DNA from: Oscillospiraceae bacterium | Lineage (GTDB): Bacteria > Bacillota > Clostridia > Oscillospirales > Oscillospiraceae | DNA length: 64,000 bases | Assembly (NCBI GenBank): GCA_020025535.1 | Contig: JAHHRY010000006.1 | Span: 1 to 64,000 of the forward strand | Direction: 5' to 3' | Part shown: in pieces, positions 9,042 to 15,293 of the stretch | Position numbering within the stretch: the first letter of the stretch is position 1 | Layout: each line of letters starts with the position of its first letter | Program-made: the position numbers and the translations under genes | Notes under the pieces: generated by a model | What the model saw: the letters and a program-made list of their open reading frames with translations, nothing else | What the model was told of the DNA's origin: nothing | Databases searched by the model: none

Positions 9042-10276
9042 GAGAAGATGTTATTCTATCTAGACTTTTGGACAAGTATGAAAAAAGCAAACATTTACTG
9101 GAGCCCGGGGTTTCCAATAGAAGGGTTATGCTCCGAATTGAGAAAAAGGAACTTCCCGAATACAATTATCAGGACGCAGAAATCCGTGATAACTACAACG
9201 AAACAGCAAAAACACTGGAACACGAAGGCCTTGTTTTCATTGATTGGGTAAAGGATAGACCCGTTATGTCTTCTGTAGCACTAAACCTCAATCATGTAAT
9301 GCAGTGTTATCAAAGAATACATAGGCTACATCCGAGAGAGCTCGCCCAAAAAGTAGAGGACATGGTTACAGACTGCCTTCAGAAGACTACGACAGAGTGG
9401 ATTGTATGGTGGAGAGAAGAAATCTGTAAAGATGCTCGAGAGAGTTTAAAGGTTCCCCAATTCTGTAAAAATAATTTAACGCTTCTCAATAACCTTTTAG
9501 TAGCATTCAAGGCATATGACCTTTTGCATGGGGAGCCTGTCACCATGCGGACGTTCAGCAGCCAATGCTATCATGATACCAAGTATTTTGAGCGTGAAAT
9601 TCGCAGCCACTTTTTAAATGTTGCCCTTAAGTATCATAAGGAATTATCTGAAACAGTTGAGAGTGAAGATCTTGGAGTCCGAGATCAATTAGCATTCTTA
9701 GGAATTTACGCTCGGCCTGAATTGTACGAGTTGTCTGGTAATTGCAATTTTAAAACAGAAACTGGTGTGATCGATTTTTACGCAGCTTATCCATATGGGC
9801 TGGGCATTCCGAGCACGTCAGTTGATAGAATTATCTCTGTAGATTTATCAAAAATCGATCAGATTGTTTTCATCGAAAATAAGACAAACTACGATGAATA
9901 TCTCCTATCTGAGCTGAAATGTAGTACACTTGCAATTTATCATGGCGGATTTTTGAGCCCTCATAAGAAAGTGCTGTTTCGTAAAATTGCAAATGCGATA
10001 ACATCTGATACAAAAGTTTATTTTTGGGCCGACATAGATATTGGTGGTTTTAGAATGTTTACGCATTTGAGTCGTATTATTTCCAATTTAACTCCTATGC
10101 GAATGGCAGCTATCGATGTCGTACACTATCAGAATACAGGACTAAATCGATCGGCTGATTATATGGAGCAGCTAAAAGTTTCTTTAAAGCATAACGAATT
10201 TCCAATGTTTACTGAAACCATCAAGCAAATATTGGAATGTGGGGTTACAATTGAACAGGAAGCATTTCTGAGTTAG
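9038..10276 (+). CDS. jetD: Wadjet protein JetD (DUF3322/DUF2220 Toprim nuclease)
   Basis: 412 residues starting at GTG 9038, overlapping the jetC stop by 4 bases, with AAGGAG 11 bases upstream. The C-terminal half is a Toprim fold: the conserved acid is in IENKTNYDEY (E280) and the DxD pair in ADIDIGG (D332, D334), so the metal-binding site appears intact. JetD is the topoisomerase VI A-like nuclease that cleaves DNA after loop extrusion by JetABC. The operon therefore has all four subunits with intact active sites and is probably functional. No terminator separates it from the NUDIX gene 21 bases downstream. Confidence 0.92.
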   Translation: MREDVILSRLLDKYEKSKHLLEPGVSNRRVMLRIEKKELPEYNYQDAEIRDNYNETAKTLEHEGLVFIDWVKDRPVMSSVALNLNHVMQCYQRIHRLHPRELAQKVEDMVTDCLQKTTTEWIVWWREEICKDARESLKVPQFCKNNLTLLNNLLVAFKAYDLLHGEPVTMRTFSSQCYHDTKYFEREIRSHFLNVALKYHKELSETVESEDLGVRDQLAFLGIYARPELYELSGNCNFKTETGVIDFYAAYPYGLGIPSTSVDRIISVDLSKIDQIVFIENKTNYDEYLLSELKCSTLAIYHGGFLSPHKKVLFRKIANAITSDTKVYFWADIDIGGFRMFTHLSRIISNLTPMRMAAIDVVHYQNTGLNRSADYMEQLKVSLKHNEFPMFTETIKQILECGVTIEQEAFLS

Positions 10277-10297
10277 TTTGATGGGATGGTGTTTTTT

Positions 10298-10702
10298 ATG
10301 GATCGTAAAATTACAGAAGTAGTAGCCGCCCTGATCTGGGACGGGGACAAGTTTATGATCTGCCAGCGGCCTGCCAATAAGGCCAGAGGTATGCTCTGGG
10401 AGTTTGTTGGCGGCAAGGTAGAGCCCGGAGAAACAAAGCAGCAGGCACTGATCCGGGAATGTCAGGAAGAACTGGCCATCACCCTTTCCGTTGGCGATGA
10501 ATTTACAGAAGTTGTACACGAGTATCCGGATATTACGGTCCGACTGACCTTGTTCCATGCAACCATCGCAGAGGGCGTTCCCCAGATGCTGGAGCATAAC
10601 GATATCCAATGGATCACAGTGTATGAGATTCCAAACTATGAGTTTTGTCCGGCAGATGTGGAAATTTTAAGGAGGCTCAAACATGAGCACTCAAAAGTAT
10701 AA
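10298..10702 (+). CDS. NUDIX (deoxy)nucleoside triphosphate pyrophosphohydrolase, MutT-like
   Basis: 134 residues. The Nudix box spans residues 39-60 (GGKVEPGE...RECQEEL), with all metal-binding Glu present; the final Gly of the consensus is missing. It likely hydrolyses oxidised or modified nucleotides. ATG 10298 follows GGATGGTG at about seven bases; ATG 10286 is possible but poorer. It is read after jetD and overlaps the next gene by 20 bases. Its base composition is closer to the helicase than to jetD. Nucleotide hydrolases of this kind are often found with DUF3427 helicases, so it may belong functionally to that protein rather than to Wadjet (inference). Confidence 0.85.
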   Translation: MDRKITEVVAALIWDGDKFMICQRPANKARGMLWEFVGGKVEPGETKQQALIRECQEELAITLSVGDEFTEVVHEYPDITVRLTLFHATIAEGVPQMLEHNDIQWITVYEIPNYEFCPADVEILRRLKHEHSKV

Positions 10703-11003
10703 CAAACTGGTTCGTGACCGGATTCCTGAAATTATCGAAGCATCCGGTAAGACCTGCGTAACAGAGATCCTTTCTGATGAAGAATATCTCAAAATGATCG
10801 ATGTAAAACTTGATGAGGAGCTTGCGGAGTATCATCAGGATCAGAATATCGAGGAGCTTGCGGATCTGACAGAGGTTATCCATTCCGCAGTGCTTGCCCG
10901 AGGATATACGCTGGAGGATCTTGAGAGAGTCAGAGCAGAGAAGGCTACTAAGAGGGGCAGATTTCAGCGTAAAATACTTTTGAAAGAAGTCATAGAAAGT
11001 TGA
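10683..11003 (+). CDS. MazG-like nucleoside triphosphate pyrophosphohydrolase
   Basis: 106 residues opening with YNKLVRDRIPEII, typical of the phosphoribosyl-ATP pyrophosphohydrolase-like branch of the MazG superfamily. The metal site ExxE (E46, E49) plus ExxD (E58, D61) is complete. The gene overlaps the NUDIX gene by 20 bases, indicating translational coupling, and has AAGGAGG upstream inside that gene. Two nucleotide-cleaning enzymes coupled in a defence island could deplete or sanitise nucleotide pools; this is inference. No terminator is evident after it. Confidence 0.83.
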   Translation: MSTQKYNKLVRDRIPEIIEASGKTCVTEILSDEEYLKMIDVKLDEELAEYHQDQNIEELADLTEVIHSAVLARGYTLEDLERVRAEKATKRGRFQRKILLKEVIES

Positions 11004-11087
11004 TTTGCGGTTTTAATCCCAATATGAGCAATATCCATTCATTAGCGCACTGACAGCATAAATCATAAAAATATTGTGGTATTTGTC

Positions 11088-11116
11088 TTGCAAAATCACA
11101 TATCCAGAACTATAAT
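11088..11116 (+). promoter_or_regulatory. Strong sigma-70-type promoter for the HNH leader RNA
   Basis: TTGCAA (11088-11093) and a perfect TATAAT (11111-11116) are separated by exactly 17 bases. Predicted start near 11123. There is no open frame of note until the HNH gene at 11458, so the first ~300 nt of the transcript are non-coding. Confidence 0.8.
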
Positions 11117-11122
11117 AAAAAT

Positions 11123-11430
11123 GGTAGTTGGTACAGTATAGGCTATGCAAACCCAATCAGTGATACCGGATCAGCGAACATTGGCGGGGCTGGCTTGCTT
11201 AAAACTATCAGGCAAAATATGTAAAACTTTGATGGAACTATCAAGGAATAAGAGCGCCGGTGCTCCCTTGAGAAAGCAATGAGAAGCCTTAGGTGCGTAA
11301 ATTGTTGCTCTACAGCTTTACACCCATACAACTGAGACCATTGTATTGTATAATGGTCAGCGTTGCTATGCGTGTAAAGTCTCAATCTAGATCGTTGATG
11401 GCCCATACACGCATAGTGTATGGGCCATTT
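11123..11430 (+). ncRNA. Structured leader RNA upstream of the HNH gene (candidate attenuator or new RNA class)
   Basis: About 305 nt between a strong promoter and an intrinsic terminator. Visible helices: TGAT/ATCA inside CCAAT/ATTGG (near 11152-11192), a TCAAGG/CCTTGA stem enclosing GAGC/GCTC (about 11241-11271), and a long imperfect hairpin 11315-11380 made of 8 bp (11316-11323 with 11372-11379), 4 bp, 4 bp and 7 bp (11336-11342 with 11352-11358) with small internal loops. CCCATACA occurs both in that hairpin's 5' arm (11323-11330) and in the terminator's 5' arm (11402-11409), so the terminator's 3' arm can pair with either. That is the layout of a transcription attenuator. I do not recognise it as a known riboswitch, T-box or HEARO RNA. 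Confidence 0.6.
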
Positions 11431-11434
11431 ATTC
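11400..11434 (+). terminator. Intrinsic terminator in the HNH leader
   Basis: An 11-bp perfect stem (11400-11410 with 11416-11426, loop GCATA) is followed by ATTTATT. It ends about 23 bases before the HNH start codon, with no promoter between, so HNH expression requires read-through. The weak T-run fits a regulated rather than complete stop. Confidence 0.7.
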
Positions 11435-11457
11435 AGATCTGGATAGGGGGTGACAAA

Positions 11458-11799
11458 ATGAAAATTTGCAAAACAAATGCAATGCGTTTATGGAGTGAGC
11501 GATATGGCGAAGCAATGTTTGCAGAGGACTTTCACGGAAATCTGATGTGCCGGAAAGGCTATGGAAACAATAACTACTACATTAAAAACCGTGGAGAAAA
11601 GGTCTATTGTGGATGGAATCTTCACCACATTTTGCCATTAGCGCATGGGGGTACAAACGAAAAGAAGAATTTGCTCTGTACCAGTATTTACACGAATCAA
11701 GAGGCAGACGATAAGATTACATACTGGATTGACGATTATCTGTATCAAGTTCAGAAGAATCCTAATTCAGACGAGTATCAGATTGTACGTATTAGATAA
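11458..11799 (+). CDS. Small HNH nuclease-like protein
   Basis: 113 residues. The HNH core is at 51-86: CGWNLHHILPLAHGG (H56, H57), then N71 in KKNLLC and N80 in IYTNQEADDK, giving the beta-beta-alpha metal motif. The start ATG 11458 follows GGGGGTGAC; upstream in-frame Met codons lie inside the structured leader and lack ribosome sites. At this length it contains little beyond the nuclease fold, so specificity would come from a partner or from the leader RNA. It is the last gene of the defence island and has its own terminator. Confidence 0.82.
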   Translation: MKICKTNAMRLWSERYGEAMFAEDFHGNLMCRKGYGNNNYYIKNRGEKVYCGWNLHHILPLAHGGTNEKKNLLCTSIYTNQEADDKITYWIDDYLYQVQKNPNSDEYQIVRIR

Positions 11800-11818
11800 C
11801 TAACTGATTATGAGCGTA

Positions 11819-11853
11819 GCCGGAGCTGATGTAATCAGCTCCGGCCATCTTTT
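11819..11853 (+). terminator. Terminator of the HNH gene
   Basis: A 12-bp perfect stem (11819-11830 with 11834-11845, loop GTA) is followed by CATC and seven T. Its 3' arm overlaps the last codons of the convergent SLOG gene. Confidence 0.88.
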
Positions 11854-12281
11854 TTTCTTGCTAGGTTTATTATCTTCTTGTTTTGCAATCCAGCCTCCTC
11901 CGCAAACCTTGCGGCCCCGCCCCAGGAATGGGTGACATAGGTGATCACATAGTCTGCCCGCTGCAGCATCCAGCGGTTGCGCCAGGTGATGGCATACCTG
12001 GGATGAACGGCTTCAATTCCCTCCGGCAGCATGGTGTCCGAGTAATCTTTGCCGGGGATATTTTTCGGAGGGTAAGCCAGCACGACAGCGTAGCGGATGT
12101 GCGGATATTTCTTCTTCACAGCGAACAGAACCCAGTGTACCAGTGCATCAAACTGGCCCTCATTTCCCACATAGAATAGGTCAACATCGTGGTTTCGTAT
12201 CAGATCCTCAATGGCTTCCTCCAGTCGTTGCCTGCATAGTCCGATACAATCCCGGTGTCCGAAAAAGGTACAAGCAGCCAT
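11835..12281 (-). CDS. SLOG-family nucleotide-binding-like protein
   Basis: 148 residues with a Rossmann-like pattern: FFGHRDC at the start, then YVGNEGQFDALV (residues 37-48), typical of SLOG/DUF1273 proteins related to DprA and LOG. A second conserved region WRNRWMLQRADYVITY precedes a Gly-rich stretch. These domains bind nucleotide-like ligands; the actual substrate is unknown. It is divergent from the XRE regulator at 12412, with three palindromic operator copies between them, so the two genes are probably co-regulated. A ribosome site, GGAGGAAGG, lies just upstream of its ATG. Its 3' end overlaps the HNH terminator. Confidence 0.8.
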   Translation of the reverse strand: MAACTFFGHRDCIGLCRQRLEEAIEDLIRNHDVDLFYVGNEGQFDALVHWVLFAVKKKYPHIRYAVVLAYPPKNIPGKDYSDTMLPEGIEAVHPRYAITWRNRWMLQRADYVITYVTHSWGGAARFAEEAGLQNKKIINLARKKDGRS

Positions 12282-12297
12282 ATTCCTTCCTCCTGAT

Positions 12298-12395
12298 TTA
12301 CGATATATCGTAAGTATAGCATAATTCTTTGAAAATTACGATATATCCCACGCGGTATGTCACAGATTTGGGTAAACTTAAATTACGATATATCG
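12298..12395. promoter_or_regulatory. Three operator copies between the SLOG and XRE genes
   Basis: TTACGATATATCGTAA (12298-12313) is a perfect 16-bp palindrome. Partial copies TTACGATATATC (12336-12347) and TTACGATATATCG (12383-12395) follow. The first abuts an extended -10 on the minus strand (TGCTATACT, 12313-12321) for the SLOG gene; the third lies just upstream of the XRE ribosome site. This is most simply the XRE protein's own binding site, giving autorepression and control of SLOG. Confidence 0.75.
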
Positions 12396-12411
12396 CAGGG
12401 AGGAATGCCAA

Positions 12412-12654
12412 GTGAATACAAAAGAAGCCGTTGCAAAACGCATTCTGGAACTGTGTGAGCAGCGCCACATGGCAGTCAATGCCCTGGGCACCGTTTCCGG
12501 CGTCTCACCGTCTACCATTTACAGTATGCTCAACGAAAAAAGCCAGAATCCCGGGGTGGTTTCCATCAAGAAGCTGTGCGACGGGCTGGACATTTCCATT
12601 CGGGAGTTTTTTGACAGTGATCTCTTCGACGGACTTGAACAGGAAATTAAATAG
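12412..12654 (+). CDS. XRE-family HTH transcriptional regulator
   Basis: 80 residues, nearly all helix-turn-helix: helices around residues 5-17 and 22-40 (SGVSPSTIYSML) and a third near ISIKKLCDGLDIS. It starts at GTG with AGGGAGG eight bases upstream. It probably binds the palindromes at 12298-12395 that separate it from the divergent SLOG gene. It is followed by a strong terminator, so it is monocistronic. Confidence 0.85.
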   Translation: MNTKEAVAKRILELCEQRHMAVNALGTVSGVSPSTIYSMLNEKSQNPGVVSIKKLCDGLDISIREFFDSDLFDGLEQEIK

Positions 12655-12665
12655 CGATATAATAA

Positions 12666-12700
12666 GATGCAAACACAGATCCGTGTTTGCATCATTTTTT
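12666..12700 (+). terminator. Terminator of the XRE regulator
   Basis: An 11-bp perfect stem (12666-12676 with 12683-12693) with a 6-base loop is followed by ATTTTTT. Confidence 0.9.
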
Positions 12701-12713
12701 ATGAGGAAATCCT

Positions 12714-13037
12714 ATGAAAATTCTAAGCAGTCAGGAAGCTTTGCAGGAAGCCATCCGGCAGAATCAGATCCTTATTTTACAATTTGGTTCGGACAGCTGC
12801 GCTCCCTGCAAGGCCCTTCAGAACAGAATTAAGGCATGGAATCAGGAACATCCCTCTGTCTGCCATGCCTATGTAACAGTCAGCGAGCTGCCGGAGCTTT
12901 GCGCCCAGATGGGCGTGTTTACGGTACCAACCATCTTCGTATATGTGGACGGGAAACTGACGATTCAGCAGAGCGGTTATTTCGGTCTCAATCAGGTGCT
13001 GGCCCAGATTGAAAAATATGAACAGCTGCTTGGTTAA
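12714..13037 (+). CDS. Thioredoxin-like protein
   Basis: 107 residues with the redox motif C29-A-P-C32 and the cis-proline loop FTVPTIF (P72), so the thioredoxin fold and active site are complete. CAPC differs from the classical CGPC, suggesting a specialised thioredoxin rather than TrxA. ATG 12714 follows ATGAGGAAAT. It begins 14 bases after a terminator, so its promoter must overlap the terminator region or lie inside the XRE gene. A GNAT gene follows after 28 bases. Confidence 0.85.
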   Translation: MKILSSQEALQEAIRQNQILILQFGSDSCAPCKALQNRIKAWNQEHPSVCHAYVTVSELPELCAQMGVFTVPTIFVYVDGKLTIQQSGYFGLNQVLAQIEKYEQLLG

Positions 13038-13065
13038 TTTAGATCACAAAGGAACGGAGAAAACT

Positions 13066-13590
13066 ATGAGCATGAAGATTTTATATACACCCCTCACCAT
13101 GGAGGACGGCGAAGAATTCTATCACCTTGCAGGAGATGAACAGGTAGCGGCAACCATGCGTTTTGACTGCCCCCACTCCCGGGAGGAGAGTGACCGGGTT
13201 TTGGCTGATTACATTAGCGAAGGAAACCGCACCTTTGCTCTGCGCTTCCAGCCGGAGGAAAAGCTTTTTGGCGTTTTTGCCTTCAAGAGCGAAGCAGGAT
13301 CCGATGCGGCAGATCTTTCCCAGATGCTGATCCCCGAACAGTGGGGACATGGCCTGGGCAATCAAATCATCAGCGATATGGTGGAACTGGCCCGGAAAGA
13401 AAAATGGTACAAAACGCTGGGAGGCTATATTCTGGAAACCAATACCGCATCCCGCCGAATGGCAGAGCGTTACGGATTCCGGGAAACGGAGCATCGTCGT
13501 TACCCCGGTATGACGGAAGATCTGGTGATCTATCAGCTGGAGCTTGAGGAACCGCTGGAGAAAGAGAGGCAACAAAATGATATTAACTGA
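13066..13590 (+). CDS. GNAT-family N-acetyltransferase
   Basis: 174 residues. The acetyl-CoA binding segment is visible as QWGHGLGNQII (near 95) followed by the helix before LETNTASRRMAERYGFRE, a hallmark of GNAT enzymes resembling RimJ/RimL. Substrate unknown. ATG 13066 has AAAGGAACGGAG upstream; the earlier in-frame Met lies inside the thioredoxin gene. It overlaps the nucleoside phosphorylase gene by 14 bases, so the two are translationally coupled. Confidence 0.82.
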   Translation: MSMKILYTPLTMEDGEEFYHLAGDEQVAATMRFDCPHSREESDRVLADYISEGNRTFALRFQPEEKLFGVFAFKSEAGSDAADLSQMLIPEQWGHGLGNQIISDMVELARKEKWYKTLGGYILETNTASRRMAERYGFRETEHRRYPGMTEDLVIYQLELEEPLEKERQQNDIN

Positions 13591-14353
13591 ATTTGATGAG
13601 AATAAAATTGCTGTGATCAATCCGGATGACATTCAGAGGAAAAAGAATGATTTTCCTGAAACTGTTGTTTCCATATTTCACCACATCCTGTTTAATAAAA
13701 TCGTGACTTTCCTGAATGCGAAAAAAATCGGAGAGAGCAATGATGTTGACGGGACTTGGCCGGTATATGAAGCAGAGTATAAGGGTGTTCGCATTGGACT
13801 GGTGAAAGCCAGACTGGGGGCGGCGGCCTGTGTGGGAATCTTTGAGGAAATTATAGCCATGGGCGCAAAACGAATCATCCTTTTGGGCAACTGCGGCGTT
13901 CTGGATAAAAGTATAGAAGATTGCGGTATTATCATTCCCACAAAAGCCATCCGAGATGAGGGAACAAGCTACCATTACGCACCTGCATCCGATTACATCC
14001 AAGTGAACAAAGACTACGGAGAATTGTTCGAAAAAATGCTGGATGAATATGGCTATAATCATATTAAGGGTGTGACCTGGACCACAGACGCCTTTTTCCG
14101 AGAGACACCGGAAAAGATAAAGCGCCGCAAAGATATGGGGGCAGTATGTGTAGAGATGGAATGCTCGGCTATGCAGGCTCTGTGTGATTTTCGGGATGTT
14201 GAGTTCTTCCAATTTCTTTATGCCGGAGATAATCTGGACCATCCGCAATGGGACCCCAGAAGTCTCAACGGATACGCAAAACTCAGTGAAAAAGAGAAGA
14301 TTGCCATGCTAGCCGTAGAGCTGGCATATAGGATCACGGCAGGGCAATCATAA
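13577..14353 (+). CDS. Nucleoside phosphorylase (PNP/UDP family)
   Basis: 258 residues. The PNP_UDP_1 fold is seen in the phosphate-binding KARLGAAACVG, the hydrophobic strand RIILLGNCGVL (near 104-114) and the substrate-site VEMECSAMQAL (near 198). These enzymes split ribonucleosides with phosphate into a base and ribose-1-phosphate; purine versus uridine specificity cannot be told. ATG 13577 follows AGAGAGG within the preceding GNAT gene. No clear terminator follows. Confidence 0.83.
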   Translation: MILTEFDENKIAVINPDDIQRKKNDFPETVVSIFHHILFNKIVTFLNAKKIGESNDVDGTWPVYEAEYKGVRIGLVKARLGAAACVGIFEEIIAMGAKRIILLGNCGVLDKSIEDCGIIIPTKAIRDEGTSYHYAPASDYIQVNKDYGELFEKMLDEYGYNHIKGVTWTTDAFFRETPEKIKRRKDMGAVCVEMECSAMQALCDFRDVEFFQFLYAGDNLDHPQWDPRSLNGYAKLSEKEKIAMLAVELAYRITAGQS

Positions 14354-14453
14354 GATGGGGTATTCACTTGCATTTACGTTCTCTTAAAAGGACATATACA
14401 ATGAAACAATGTGAGTAAGAAAGTGATCACCCGTGTGGAAAGCTGTGATTCAA

Positions 14454-14537
14454 ATGGGAAAATACTACAATAAGTTTTTAGTAAAAAACATCGACTTGGC
14501 ACCGTTGGGGATTGATTGTAAGGAGGATATCGCATGA
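14454..14537 (+). pseudogene. Truncated duplicate of the start of the 15294 gene
   Basis: From about 14440 to 14510 the DNA is almost identical to 15281-15350, covering the ribosome site and the first ~20 codons of the 461-residue protein downstream. Here the frame (MGKYYNKFLVKNIDLAPLG...) diverges and stops after 27 codons at TGA 14535-14537, overlapping the next start as ATGA. It is most likely the stub of a lost paralogue, left by insertion of the 14534 gene or by recombination between copies; it may still be translated and couple to the next gene. Confidence 0.7.
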
Positions 14538-15271
14538 ATGATATGGAACAGCATGAACAAGAAAGTGAAAAAGTCACCATCCGAAAAGCAAAATGGAAGC
14601 TTTTTACGGGATGTACTCTGGCCTTGCTGGGCTTTGTGGTACTATTGGCAGGCGCACTGCTGGATGTGCAGAGCAGATGGGGGGTCATGGGGCTGCTCGC
14701 AGGTTTCTTGGCCTGCGATATTGCCGGACTGGTCCTGATCATCAAGGCATCGCCCGGACTGGCACTTTCGGACATTAACAGAATTGATCAAAAATACGGC
14801 GAATGTGAACTGACGCAGCTGCACGGCATGAAGAAATATGAAGCAGAGCAAACACTTCGTTCTCACAAATTTAAATTTGATGACAGCGGTTATTACCATA
14901 AAAAACAGTTCTCGTTTTTGAAGGACTCCGTATCTTACTATGTAAAAATCCTGGATAGCGCCAATATGGAAAAAACCGTTCAAAACGAGTGCAATTATTT
15001 CGATGAACAGGTTCAAAACGGAAAGAATACCTGCCTGATTTTGATGATTTACAGCAATGAACCGATGGATCAGAACACGCAATTCCTGCGGAATGTCGGA
15101 ACGCTTCAAATTGCAGACAGCATGGTGCTGAATATGTACTCGCCAAAGACGCTGGTTGTGGTTGGGGTAGATCCTGTAACCGGCATCGGACAATATCTGG
15201 ACATGGGCAAGGGACACAATCTTTATCTGTACAAATACGGCTGTAAAATGCTGAAAAAGCTGTTCGGATAG
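14534..15271 (+). CDS. Unknown protein with two transmembrane segments
   Basis: 245 residues, not recognised. A charged N terminus is followed by two hydrophobic segments (about 25-45 and 52-72, the second including GLLAGFLACDIAGLVLII), then a 170-residue hydrophilic domain probably on the cytoplasmic side. It has AAGGAGG nine bases before ATG 14534. It lies exactly between the two copies of the MGKYYNKF gene start, so it may have arrived with that rearrangement. Confidence 0.7.
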   Translation: MNDMEQHEQESEKVTIRKAKWKLFTGCTLALLGFVVLLAGALLDVQSRWGVMGLLAGFLACDIAGLVLIIKASPGLALSDINRIDQKYGECELTQLHGMKKYEAEQTLRSHKFKFDDSGYYHKKQFSFLKDSVSYYVKILDSANMEKTVQNECNYFDEQVQNGKNTCLILMIYSNEPMDQNTQFLRNVGTLQIADSMVLNMYSPKTLVVVGVDPVTGIGQYLDMGKGHNLYLYKYGCKMLKKLFG

Positions 15272-15293
15272 AGATGAGAAAGCTGTGATTCAT

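Noticed and set aside
11123..11457. IscB-type HEARO/omega RNA, retron or group II intron as explanation of the HNH leader
   Set aside because: The HNH protein is 113 residues with no RuvC part, there is no reverse transcriptase, and no intron domain V-like sequence was seen.
11293..11457. A longer N terminus of the HNH protein starting at 11293
   Set aside because: The extra codons lie in the structured leader and terminator; the ribosome site is at 11458.
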